NCBI GenBank assembly: GCA_017857425.1
Contig: JAFMDE010000005.1
Coordinates: 1-33,587 of the forward strand
Direction of reading: 5' to 3'
From: Akkermansiaceae bacterium
GTDB lineage: Bacteria; Verrucomicrobiota; Verrucomicrobiia; Verrucomicrobiales; Akkermansiaceae
Length of the DNA: 33,587 nucleotides
The notes under the pieces were generated by a model. The model searched no databases. It had not been told where the DNA came from and saw nothing but the letters and a program-made list of their open reading frames with translations. This document shows, piece by piece, positions 26,332 to 33,587 of the stretch. Position 1 is the first letter of the stretch, and each line of letters starts with the position of its first letter. The position numbers and the translations under genes are program-made.

Positions 26332-27612
26332 ATGAAACTACTGAAAACCTACATCATGCCATTGTTCCTATTGGCACTGACTACATCGAACGCCTTTGCC
26401 GGGGATGACACCCTCGATTCTGGTGATACCGCATGGATGCTCACATCAACCGTGCTTGTGCTGATGATGTGTTTGCCTGGACTGGCTTTATTTTATGGCG
26501 GTTTAGTCCGTGCCAAAAACGTGCTTAGCATCTTTGTGCAATGTTTTGCCCTAGCTGGTGTCATGTCGATCCTGTGGGTGGCTTTCGGTTACGCAGTCGC
26601 TGCAGGCGGCGGTGGTAATGCCTACTTTGGCTGGGACCAATCACTGCTCTTTCTCAACCACATTACTGAAGATACACTCAGTGGAACGATTCCCGAGAGT
26701 GTCTGGGTCACCTTTCAAATGACATTCATCATCATTAGCCCAGCTATTATTGTTGGTGCCTTTGCCGAGCGGATGAAGTTTTCTGCGATCTTAATTTTCA
26801 CGGTCGTCTGGACTATTCTCTCCTACTTGCCCATGTGGCACATGGCGTGGGGAGGTGGTCTATTCCATCACTGGGGCGCTATTGACTTTGCTGGAGGTAA
26901 CGTGGTTCATATCAATGCCGGTATTGCTGGATTGGTAGCCTGTATTTTCCTAGGTAAGCGCAAAGGATATCCTGGCCCTGCGCTCGTTCCTCACAACGTG
27001 CCGTATGTTCTGGTGGGTGCGGCCTTGCTTTGGGTCGGCTGGTTTGGCTTTAACGCAGGGTCTGCGGGAGGTGCTAGTGGAAGTGCTGGTATGGCGATGC
27101 TCACTACGCAGGTTGCCACAGCGGCTGCTATCGTGGTTTGGATGGTTCTGGAGTGGGTCATTGCCAAGAAGCCTACAGCGGTTGGTGTCGCCACTGGTGC
27201 CGTAGCTGGCTTGGTGGCAATCACGCCTGCTGCTGGATCGGCCGGGGTTGGTGGCGCGATGGTCATCGGTGCAATCTCTAGCCTGTTATGCTATTTGGCA
27301 GTGACAAAGCTGAAGCATGCCTTCGATTATGATGATAGTCTCGACGTATTTGGTGTCCACGGCGTAGGAGGTATCGTCGGTGCTATTCTGACCGGTTGGT
27401 TTATCCGAGGAGAGGACGGCGGCAGCATTGCTCAGGTCATCATTCAGGCAAAAAGTGTCGGTGTGACGATTGTCTGGAGTGCGGCAGCTGCTCTGATAGG
27501 GCTTTACGCTGCAAAAATTCTCTGTGGAGGAATACGCGTTGAAGAAGATACAGAGCATGGCGGTCTTGACCGTGATGAACACGGGGAAGAGGCCTATAAC
27601 TGGGAGGCGTAA
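26332..27612 (+). CDS. amtB: Ammonium transporter AmtB-like (second copy)
   Basis: 426 residues. Signal peptide MKLLKTYIMPLFLLALTTSNAFA, then eleven membrane helices. Phe gate region SVWVTFQMTFIIISPAIIVGAFAERMKF, twin pore histidines in VVHINAGIAGLVACIFLGKRKG and FGVHGVGGIVGAILTGWF, and WVGWFGFNAGS. This is closer to the proteobacterial AmtB type than the divergent neighbour. C-terminal tail HGGLDRDEHGEEAYNWEA. Divergent from amt1; driven by a sigma-54 promoter. Ends in a strong terminator. Confidence 0.96.
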   Translation: MKLLKTYIMPLFLLALTTSNAFAGDDTLDSGDTAWMLTSTVLVLMMCLPGLALFYGGLVRAKNVLSIFVQCFALAGVMSILWVAFGYAVAAGGGGNAYFGWDQSLLFLNHITEDTLSGTIPESVWVTFQMTFIIISPAIIVGAFAERMKFSAILIFTVVWTILSYLPMWHMAWGGGLFHHWGAIDFAGGNVVHINAGIAGLVACIFLGKRKGYPGPALVPHNVPYVLVGAALLWVGWFGFNAGSAGGASGSAGMAMLTTQVATAAAIVVWMVLEWVIAKKPTAVGVATGAVAGLVAITPAAGSAGVGGAMVIGAISSLLCYLAVTKLKHAFDYDDSLDVFGVHGVGGIVGAILTGWFIRGEDGGSIAQVIIQAKSVGVTIVWSAAAALIGLYAAKILCGGIRVEEDTEHGGLDRDEHGEEAYNWEA

Positions 27613-27630
27613 ACCATAGACAAATCTTCA

Positions 27631-27661
27631 AGCCGAGGCCCTCTAGGGTCTCGGCTTTTTT
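27631..27661 (+). terminator. Intrinsic terminator of amt2
   Basis: AGCCGAG-G-CCCT-CT-AGGG-T-CTCGGCT, a 7+4-bp stem with one internal mismatch, followed by six T. It lies 18 bases after the stop codon. Confidence 0.9.
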
Positions 27662-27687
27662 GTGCCTGTAGTTGCATGTCGAAAGAT

Positions 27688-27703
27688 TGGCACGCCAGCT
27701 GCT
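27688..27703 (+). promoter_or_regulatory. Sigma-54-like promoter before the porin
   Basis: TTGGCACGCCAGCTGCTG: GG at 27689-27690, ten bases, GC at 27701-27702. The -24 half is a full match; the -12 half reads CTGCT. The predicted start near 27714 leaves only about 6 bases before the chosen ATG at 27720, which is unusually short and lowers confidence. Confidence 0.6.
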
Positions 27704-27719
27704 GAGAGCGATGGTGATT

Positions 27720-28460
27720 ATGAAAACAACAATCAAGTCACTATTGATAGGCGGCAGTTTGCTAACAGCAACCTCCGCATTCGCAGAAATTGAAGCAGAA
27801 CTTTACACAGGTTATCATTCCATCTACGAGTTTCGTGGCGTTGACCTTGGTGATGACCTAGTCGATATCGGCCTTGATCTCAATTACGAACTTGCCGAGG
27901 GTCTATCACTCAACGGTGGCGCTTGGTACGCAAGCTGGGATTCAGGCGGAGCTGCTGATGAACTCGACCTCTACATTGGTTTGACCAAGACACTTGGTGC
28001 TGTAGACCTTAGTGTTGGATACACCTATTACATGTTCCCGGGTGCCAGTGATGACAACACAGAAGAGGTATTTTTCGGTTTGTCAACCGAGCTTGGTTGT
28101 GGTCTCGGTCTTGCCCTGACCTACTATGAGGACATCGATCAGTACAGCGGAGGTTACTTTGAGTTCGAAGCGGCCAAGAGCTTTGAGTTATCTGAGTGCA
28201 TTGTGGTTGATGTCGCGGCCGGTGTAGCCTGGTGTGATGATTACGAACTAAACACAGAGGTCGATGGAAGCAACATGGATGGGTTTAATCACTGGTATAT
28301 CTCAGCATCAGTGCCATTCGAGCTCAAGGAGGATGTCTCACTGACTCCCTACATCAAATACGTAGGCACTGCGAGCGAACTTGATACGGATTTTGTCAGT
28401 GACGTTGAAGGAAACGATGATCTCTTCTATGGCGGTGTGACTCTCTCCATAGCATTCTAA
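27720..28460 (+). CDS. TorF-family putative outer-membrane porin
   Basis: 246 residues from the ATG at 27720 (MKTTIKSLLIGGSLLTATSAFA), a clean signal peptide; upstream codons to 27672 look like promoter, not protein. The mature protein is acidic and beta-rich, with amphipathic strands alternating aromatic and polar residues (YHSIYEFRGVDLGDD, WYISASVPFEL) and ends in VTLSIAF, a typical outer-membrane beta-barrel C-terminal Phe. The FRGVDLGDD region is typical of TorF-type porins. Its sigma-54-like promoter and position right after amtB suggest a role in uptake of nitrogen-containing solutes; this is inference. Confidence 0.82.
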   Translation: MKTTIKSLLIGGSLLTATSAFAEIEAELYTGYHSIYEFRGVDLGDDLVDIGLDLNYELAEGLSLNGGAWYASWDSGGAADELDLYIGLTKTLGAVDLSVGYTYYMFPGASDDNTEEVFFGLSTELGCGLGLALTYYEDIDQYSGGYFEFEAAKSFELSECIVVDVAAGVAWCDDYELNTEVDGSNMDGFNHWYISASVPFELKEDVSLTPYIKYVGTASELDTDFVSDVEGNDDLFYGGVTLSIAF

Positions 28461-28505
28461 AAACACTTTAACTGAATTAATTCATAGTTCAGTTTGTCTG
28501 GAGAA

Positions 28506-28537
28506 TGAGGGTCTGCACCGCAGGCCCTCATTTTTTT
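28506..28537 (+). terminator. Intrinsic terminator of the porin gene
   Basis: TGAGGGTCTGC-ACC-GCAGGCCCTCA, an 11-bp stem with one T-G wobble and a 3-base loop, followed by seven T. Confidence 0.94.
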
Positions 28538-28576
28538 GTGGCCAGATTTGAAGGCCAAATGCTCATGTAGCTATGG

Positions 28577-29044
28577 CTACTTGATATCGCTTTTGGTTTT
28601 GAGTAAATCAAAAGAGGTTCCGCAGTACATGCATCGCCATCGCTGAATGACGGCCGCATTGAGGACCGCGGTGGTGCCATAGTTGAATGGCTTAACTCGA
28701 TATGCCTTGTCGTGTTTGCGGGCCAGATTATCAAGAAATGGGGTCGATTTACACAGGGGGCAGAGTGTGCCCCTGCGTTTCATGTAAGCGATAAGCCATG
28801 AGAGCATACAGAAGCCTAAGCTGGCCACGATCAACTCTGCCGAACGTTTTTTAAACTCGGGAGCAACGTAGAAAAAGGCTACCACAGAGGTGATCAAGGC
28901 GACGATGCCTAGATAGAAAAGCAGGGTGAAGAATACAGCTCCGATGAACTTTTTTTTGTAGGGCACAGATCGCGCCCTTTGGTCTAACGAGGGCTTATGC
29001 TCTTTGTGATTGGCACCATGGTGTGTGTGTTGCGAATCTGGCAT
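28577..29044 (-). CDS. Two-helix membrane protein with zinc ribbon
   Basis: 155 residues, not recognised as a named family. A His/Lys-rich cytosolic N-terminus ([12 protein letters not shown]) precedes two membrane helices (about residues 35-60 and 70-87, [34 protein letters not shown]). The C-terminal domain has two Cys pairs, CPLC and CMYC, about 45 residues apart, forming a probable zinc ribbon. It follows hppA by 27 bases on the same strand and is probably co-transcribed, so a link to pyrophosphatase assembly or regulation is possible but unproven. Confidence 0.78.
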   Translation of the reverse strand: MPDSQHTHHGANHKEHKPSLDQRARSVPYKKKFIGAVFFTLLFYLGIVALITSVVAFFYVAPEFKKRSAELIVASLGFCMLSWLIAYMKRRGTLCPLCKSTPFLDNLARKHDKAYRVKPFNYGTTAVLNAAVIQRWRCMYCGTSFDLLKTKSDIK

Positions 29045-29071
29045 AAGGCGTTGGTTTAGCTCTGAGCATTC

Positions 29072-31138
29072 TTATAAGAGAGGAGCAATGACAAGGCTGA
29101 CAATCGCCATCACGTTGATGAGGATATTCATCGATGGACCAGAAGTGTCCTTGAAAGGGTCACCAACGGTGTCGCCGACAACGCAGCCTTTGTGAGTCTC
29201 TGAGTTTTTGCCGCCATAGTGACCTTCTTCGACGTATTTCTTGGCGTTGTCCCAGGCGCCGCCTGCGTTGGACATGAAGAGCGCCATAAGAATACATCCT
29301 AGCAGGGCGCCGCAGAGGGTGCCAGTGAGGGCGATGGCTCCGACTCCTGCTCCGCCGATGGCGTTAAAGCCAAAGCCGACTACAAGCGGAGTTCCTACTG
29401 CAAGCACAGCAGGCATGATCATGCGCTTGGTGGCGGCACGGGTGGCAATATCGATGCACTTTTCGGAATCCGGTTTTCCGGTGCCTTCGAGTAAGCCTGG
29501 AATCTCGCGGAATTGACGACGGATTTCGTTGATCATTTCAAAGGCGGCGTCGCCTACGGCATCCATGGTGATAGCACCGTTAAGGAAGGGGACAATACCA
29601 CCGATGAAGAGGCCTACAAAAAAGGTCCTCAAGACAGCTTCGTCGGCAAAACTAAAACCTTCACCAACACCGGACTTCTTGATGAAAGCGGTGATCAGGG
29701 CAAGTGCTGCAAGTCCCGCAGCGCCGATGGCGAAGCCTTTGCCGATGGCGGCGGTGGTGTTACCCACGGCGTCGAGACCGTCAGTGATTTTACGTGTTTC
29801 AGGCCCCATGGCGGCCATCTCAGCAATGCCGCCTGCGTTATCGGCAACTGGGCCGTAGGCGTCGATGGCCATAGTGATGCCAACCGTTCCGAGCATGCCG
29901 ACGGCAGCGAGGCCAACTCCGTAGAGACCGGCGAACTCGTAAGAGACATAGATGGTGGCAGCGAGAGTAAGAAGCGGGATGGCGACGGATTTGAGTCCGA
30001 CGGACAGGCCGCTGATCATTACGGTGGCGACCCCGGTTTCCCCCGACTTCGCGATATCGCGGATGGGTTTGCCTCCGGTGTAATACTCGGTGATGAGTCC
30101 GATAATGATACCACCTACGGCGCCGCAAAGTACGGCCAGAGCAATGTTGGGGCTGTATCCCTGCATGCTGGTGTAGCCAAATGAGGCGATGATGAATATG
30201 ATGGCGGCTCCGATGGTTCCGATGCGCAGGGCGCTGGCTGGATTCTTGGCGGACATCATCTTGACTAGGAAGATGCCAAGAACGGAGCACAGCAGGCCAA
30301 CCGTGGTAAGGGCCAGAGGCAGGAACATCAAATCACCAGCTTTGTCAGCCGTTGTGCCAAGTTGTTCAAGTAGGGCGGAGTTTTTTGCGGTATCCGCTGC
30401 GATGGCACCAGCGATGGCAAGGGTGGCAATCTGGGCACCACAATAAGATTCAAAGATATCTGATCCCATGCCGGCTACGTCACCTACGTTGTCGCCGACG
30501 TTGTCTGCGATGACACCAGGATTACGAGGGTCATCCTCGGGGATGCCTGCTTCCAACTTGCCCACCAAGTCGGCTCCGACGTCGGCAGCCTTGGTAAAGA
30601 TACCTCCACCGACACGGTAGAAGAGGGCGACGAGTGAAGCTCCCATGGCAAAGCCTTCTAGGATTTCAGCGACGTGTTGGTTGTCTTTGTAGTAATAAAA
30701 TAGTCCTCCGAGGCCGACCAAACCCATGGAAGCGACGGTCAGACCCATGACGGATCCTCCGAAGAAAGCGACGCCGAGAGCGTCTGCCTGACCGTTGTCG
30801 CGTGCTGCCAGAGTGGTTCTTACGTTGGCACGGGTGGCGGTGAACATGCCGACAAAACCGGCAAAAGAAGACGCCAAGCAGCCGAAGATGAAGGCGAGTG
30901 ACTGGTCTTTACCGTATTCAGCCTTTTGAAAAAGGAAGAGCAGCAGTGCGATGACGATGGCGAAAAATGAAATGAGGATGAATTCACGTTTCATGAAGAC
31001 CATGGCCCCCTTTTGAATCTGTTCGGCAATATCTTTCACTTTGCCTTCGCCTCCTGGGCGTTTCAAAATAGTGGCAAGTATAAGGAATGCGACTACAAGA
31101 CCTGTTAGGCCGGCAAAAGGAGTAATGATAGGATTCAT
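29072..31138 (-). CDS. hppA: Membrane-bound proton/sodium-translocating pyrophosphatase
   Basis: Couples PPi hydrolysis to ion pumping across the inner membrane. 688 residues with about 16 membrane helices. Active-site segments are intact: [71 protein letters not shown] and [15 protein letters not shown]. The Ala in [10 protein letters not shown] marks the potassium-dependent subfamily (Lys in the potassium-independent one); that subfamily includes both sodium and proton pumps, and I cannot settle which from sequence alone. The leader ACAAACC has no Shine-Dalgarno and contains a 14-bp exact tandem repeat. Confidence 0.96.
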   Translation of the reverse strand: MNPIITPFAGLTGLVVAFLILATILKRPGGEGKVKDIAEQIQKGAMVFMKREFILISFFAIVIALLLFLFQKAEYGKDQSLAFIFGCLASSFAGFVGMFTATRANVRTTLAARDNGQADALGVAFFGGSVMGLTVASMGLVGLGGLFYYYKDNQHVAEILEGFAMGASLVALFYRVGGGIFTKAADVGADLVGKLEAGIPEDDPRNPGVIADNVGDNVGDVAGMGSDIFESYCGAQIATLAIAGAIAADTAKNSALLEQLGTTADKAGDLMFLPLALTTVGLLCSVLGIFLVKMMSAKNPASALRIGTIGAAIIFIIASFGYTSMQGYSPNIALAVLCGAVGGIIIGLITEYYTGGKPIRDIAKSGETGVATVMISGLSVGLKSVAIPLLTLAATIYVSYEFAGLYGVGLAAVGMLGTVGITMAIDAYGPVADNAGGIAEMAAMGPETRKITDGLDAVGNTTAAIGKGFAIGAAGLAALALITAFIKKSGVGEGFSFADEAVLRTFFVGLFIGGIVPFLNGAITMDAVGDAAFEMINEIRRQFREIPGLLEGTGKPDSEKCIDIATRAATKRMIMPAVLAVGTPLVVGFGFNAIGGAGVGAIALTGTLCGALLGCILMALFMSNAGGAWDNAKKYVEEGHYGGKNSETHKGCVVGDTVGDPFKDTSGPSMNILINVMAIVSLVIAPLL

Positions 31139-31166
31139 GGTTTGTCGGATGTTTTTGTTGTTAGGT

Positions 31167-31194
31167 GTTCAGTCTATTTTGTTCAGTCTATTTT
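31167..31194. repeat. Exact 14-bp tandem duplication in the hppA leader
   Basis: GTTCAGTCTATTTT occurs twice head to tail (31167-31180 and 31181-31194), 29-56 bases upstream of the hppA ATG. It could be a recent slippage duplication or a direct-repeat protein site. No matched -35/-10 pair is clear in the 74 bases between hppA and the terminator. Confidence 0.8.
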
Positions 31195-31212
31195 CGATTC
31201 TGGTAACAAAAT

Positions 31213-31240
31213 GAAAAAGCGGGGAATAAAAACCCCGCTT
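31213..31240 (-). terminator. Intrinsic terminator after the HtrA-like pair
   Basis: AAGCGGGG-TTTTTATT-CCCCGCTT on the minus strand, a perfect 8-bp stem with an 8-base loop followed by TTTC. It lies 56 bases past the stop of the inactive HtrA-like gene and upstream of hppA. Confidence 0.88.
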
Positions 31241-31295
31241 GGACTGAGGCGTGAGCATAGGAATTGAACACGCTCTGGCAAGAAAAAGATACGTA

Positions 31296-32570
31296 TTATG
31301 GGTCGTTTTTATGCCTCTGAGGCAATTTTTCGAGCACTTCTTGAATTTTACGTATGTTTTCTTGGTTTTTATCGCCCGTAACAGTCGGTTTGCCGAGAAG
31401 ACGCCGGACTTGATCACGAGGGTTTTCATCACGAGGGTTTTCAGCTTGGTTGTCAAAGTCTGATGGCCCACGCTTGATGAGCTGTGCGTTCCCATGACTC
31501 GCGGTCTGCGGTGCTTTGGTAAGTAGATTTTGGATCGTGCTCGTTGGTATGATGTAGGTTTTGATCCGGCTTCCGCGGGCGATGACAATACCGGCGATCT
31601 TTCCGTCAAGGTCGGTAATGGGGGCTCCTGCATCGCTTGGCGCAATAGGCATATCAGACTGTATAACGCTAGGGAAACCCGTCCGGATATCACTGGGGGT
31701 AGCACCCATGCGTTCCATGATATTCATGCGTTCTTGGGGAATGCGGCGAATGGTCGGATTTTCAGAGAGGGAGCCAAGCGCTACTTTGGTTTTTTTGCGA
31801 GCATTGCCCCGTTTGTAAGTCACGATAATTTCTGAGCCTGGCTGGAGTCTCTGCAGCAGAGTTCTCATTTCCATGAATCCCGTCAGATTTTCTTGATCCA
31901 CAGCTAAAATAATGTCGCCTGCTTGCAGCCCGGCTTTGGCGGCTGCAGAACCAGGCATGATTTTCTGAAGTGCAATGCCCTCTTGCTCCTTACTAAAGTC
32001 CATCATGACGCCCAGGTAGGCTTTGTCCATATCTCGAAGACTGCGAGATTCAACACTGACAACTCCCAGGCTCTCGACGTTGCCGTCAGGGTTTGCCATG
32101 AGAATAAAACTGCCGAGAGGTAGCGGAGCGGCTTGAGAAAGATCGAGCGGAGTTAGCTCGGCATTATTCCCGTCATAATCCAATAGCGCGAGGTCGTGAT
32201 CTGGATAGACGCCTGTAAGGGTAGCGGCAAATGCTTTACCTGCTGAGGTCATCACAACGAGCTGGTTACTGGCCTTTTTAATTTCACTCCATTTGGTGAG
32301 AATGGAAGGCTGCTGGCTCGAGCCGGTCATGACAACTGTGCCGTAGCAGATTCTACCACCCTGGTAATATATGCTCACCGTGCTCTTTGCCGCTTTGGCA
32401 ACCACTGGCTCAGAAGCATTGAAGAAGCCGGAGGCCTGATTTTTTAGTTCCCTTTTTTCATGCCACGAGAGACCTGCAAATGGGTCTGGCATCCTCACGG
32501 CATACTGCGCGACCCCTTGGCAAGACAAGCAGATCCATCCCGCAGCTGCTAGTAGTGATTGAATTTTCAT
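31296..32570 (-). CDS. HtrA-like PDZ protein with lost catalytic triad
   Basis: 424 residues. Signal peptide MKIQSLLAAAGWICLSCQGVA, a trypsin-like domain, one PDZ domain (AYLGVMMDFSKEQEGIAL to AGDIILAVDQENL) and a second protease-like half. The catalytic residues of S1C proteases are gone: the His segment reads SILTKWSEIKKAS where LTNxHV is expected; the Ser segment reads APSDAGAPITDLDG instead of GNSGGPL. Only the Asp-like DHDLALLDYDG remains. It is therefore likely a non-proteolytic binding or regulatory partner. A 15-bp tandem duplication (31413-31442) makes ENPRDENPRD near the C-terminus. It follows the active HtrA-like gene by 39 bases. Confidence 0.85.
   Translation of the reverse strand: MKIQSLLAAAGWICLSCQGVAQYAVRMPDPFAGLSWHEKRELKNQASGFFNASEPVVAKAAKSTVSIYYQGGRICYGTVVMTGSSQQPSILTKWSEIKKASNQLVVMTSAGKAFAATLTGVYPDHDLALLDYDGNNAELTPLDLSQAAPLPLGSFILMANPDGNVESLGVVSVESRSLRDMDKAYLGVMMDFSKEQEGIALQKIMPGSAAAKAGLQAGDIILAVDQENLTGFMEMRTLLQRLQPGSEIIVTYKRGNARKKTKVALGSLSENPTIRRIPQERMNIMERMGATPSDIRTGFPSVIQSDMPIAPSDAGAPITDLDGKIAGIVIARGSRIKTYIIPTSTIQNLLTKAPQTASHGNAQLIKRGPSDFDNQAENPRDENPRDQVRRLLGKPTVTGDKNQENIRKIQEVLEKLPQRHKNDP
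31413..31442. repeat. 15-bp exact tandem duplication in inactive HtrA-like gene
   Basis: ATCACGAGGGTTTTC twice, head to tail, in frame, encoding repeated ENPRD in the disordered C-terminal tail. Confidence 0.85.
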
Positions 32571-32609
32571 GATTGTCTGTGTGCTTGTCTATCGGTGACT
32601 TTTTGATGG

Positions 32610-33587
32610 TTAAGGCTTCTCACCCGGGATGATGTCGCCACGGCGACCCAGGGTGAGCTTTCGAGTGAGCCGATCTCGGCCTCGAATAAGGTGAATGTTG
32701 ATGGTTTCGCCCGGTTCATGCTGCGCGATGACGATGTGGAGGGTTCGAAGATCAGGAACGTTTTTCTCGTTGATGTTGTGGATGATGTCTCCTGCCCGCA
32801 GCCCAGCCTTGCTTGCTGGCCCGCCCTCAAAAACGTGTCTGATGCTAATACCGGATTTGCTTGGTCGGCCTGTGATGATGCCAATGACCGGAGCATCGGG
32901 GTTGTCCAACAGTGAGCTTCCCCCAAGGCTGCCCCAGGTCTCCCCTTTTTTGAGTTTCTCCCAGTCTTGCAGAACACCAGTGATGCCAGCGTGGTTGTTG
33001 GAGGAAAGAGAGTCTCCAATCGATGAGTGGATACCTATGACGTTGCCGTTTAAGTCAAAGAGTGGGCCTCCGCTATCACCACCGATGAGCGTGCAATCTG
33101 TGTTAAGAAAATGATCTTGTCCTTGAGCGATCACTCGGCCGAAGCGCACAGGAGGAGTGCGCACCGGGTCATATCCTCCGGCGTGACCCAGTGCGATAAC
33201 CAGATCTCCGCTAGCAAGTTTCTGTGATTTTCCAATGCCCGCATGCGGCCAGCCGAAAGTAGGTTTGGGATCCATGATTTGAACCATGGCGGAGTCTCGT
33301 GTGTAGTTGGCGCCGAGCACTTTCCCTGTTGCTTGTTTTCCATTGGGAAAAACAACCGTCATTTCATCGGAGCCTCGAACGACGTGACCAGCGGTGAGAA
33401 TAAGGCCGTCCTTGCTGACGACAACACCACTGCCAGAGGCACCGCTTTTGGTCGAGAACAGCGATATAGTGGCAGGGAGCACTTTTTGCACAACGCCTGT
33501 AACTTTCTGTTCCAGTGATTTGAGCTGAGAGATGTTCTGCGGGCTGGGAGCTGCCGCTAGGGGCTGAATCGCCAGTATGGCTATGGC
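32610..33587 (-). CDS. HtrA/DegP-like serine protease, 5' end cut by window
   Basis: Periplasmic quality-control protease. 325 residues are visible and the frame is open to the last base (33587), where it reads AIAILAIQPLAAAP, the end of a signal peptide, so only a few N-terminal residues are missing. Catalytic triad intact: His in ILTAGHVVRG, Asp in TRDSAMVQI, Ser in GGDSGGPLFDLNG. One PDZ domain follows (GGPASKAGLRAGDIIHNINE to the C-terminus); a second PDZ is absent, so the layout is DegS/DegQ-like with one PDZ. It is directly upstream of the inactive paralogue. Confidence 0.93.
   Translation of the reverse strand, partial: AIAILAIQPLAAAPSPQNISQLKSLEQKVTGVVQKVLPATISLFSTKSGASGSGVVVSKDGLILTAGHVVRGSDEMTVVFPNGKQATGKVLGANYTRDSAMVQIMDPKPTFGWPHAGIGKSQKLASGDLVIALGHAGGYDPVRTPPVRFGRVIAQGQDHFLNTDCTLIGGDSGGPLFDLNGNVIGIHSSIGDSLSSNNHAGITGVLQDWEKLKKGETWGSLGGSSLLDNPDAPVIGIITGRPSKSGISIRHVFEGGPASKAGLRAGDIIHNINEKNVPDLRTLHIVIAQHEPGETINIHLIRGRDRLTRKLTLGRRGDIIPGEKP

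Noticed and set aside
29513-30184. 223-codon plus-strand frame opposite hppA
   Set aside because: Lies wholly antisense to the well-conserved hppA reading frame; composition is that of a shadow frame.

Overview
The window looks like chromosomal DNA of a Gram-negative bacterium, most likely a member of the Verrucomicrobiota. The evidence is lipopolysaccharide genes (KdsA, LptC/LptA/LptB), an outer-membrane TorF-type porin, a squalene-cyclase-like toroid protein of the kind common in the Planctomycetes-Verrucomicrobia group, a monomeric NADP-isocitrate dehydrogenase, a membrane pyrophosphatase, and translation starts that almost all lack a Shine-Dalgarno sequence. The phylum is an inference from gene content; no rRNA gene is present. 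The window is gene-dense, mostly housekeeping, and contains no insertion sequence, phage, CRISPR or RNA gene that I can support. No gap without a gene exceeds 300 bases; the two longest (9034-9276 and 26112-26331) are regulatory.

Layout. 1-9033 is all on the minus strand: leuS (cut by the window edge), a LURP-one/tubby-like protein, lpdA, icd, thiD and the toroid protein. 9277-12663 runs on plus: a Gfo/Idh/MocA oxidoreductase, rex, map and an atypical SDR overlapping map by one base. A YkuD L,D-transpeptidase lipoprotein lies on minus (12671-13357). 13487-18665 runs on plus: leuA, an M50 protease, a membrane coiled-coil protein, argG, a truncated hemoglobin and a tiny gene with an in-frame TGA. 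18772-24623 is on minus: coaX and a ROK kinase, then kdsA, lptC, lptA, lptB and hpf. 24765-28460 is a nitrogen-uptake block: two divergent ammonium transporters and a porin. 28577-33587 on minus: a zinc-ribbon membrane protein, hppA, and two tandem HtrA-like proteins, of which the downstream one has lost its catalytic residues and the upstream one is cut by the window edge.

Most interesting observation: at 18375-18665 a 29-codon reading frame encoding one membrane helix ends in TGA, and the same frame continues for 66 more codons. Starting 13 bases after the TGA is a perfect 6-bp hairpin with a 5-base loop containing a G at its second position, placed 19 bases from the TGA. That matches the described rules for a bacterial SECIS element, so the gene is a candidate selenoprotein of the form helix-C-x4-U-M-S-G. 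It sits 25 bases behind the truncated hemoglobin gene.

Second: sigma-54 type -24/-12 promoters (GG-N10-GC) precede both ammonium transporter genes, face to back in the shared 220-base intergenic region, and a third precedes the porin gene. This suggests one nitrogen-limitation regulon for outer- and inner-membrane uptake. Third: coaX carries an in-frame, 48-base tandem repeat inserted in its catalytic domain. Smaller oddities are an lptC whose lipoprotein signal starts upstream of any standard start codon, a ROK kinase without the zinc cysteines, and a 16-bp palindrome between divergent genes.
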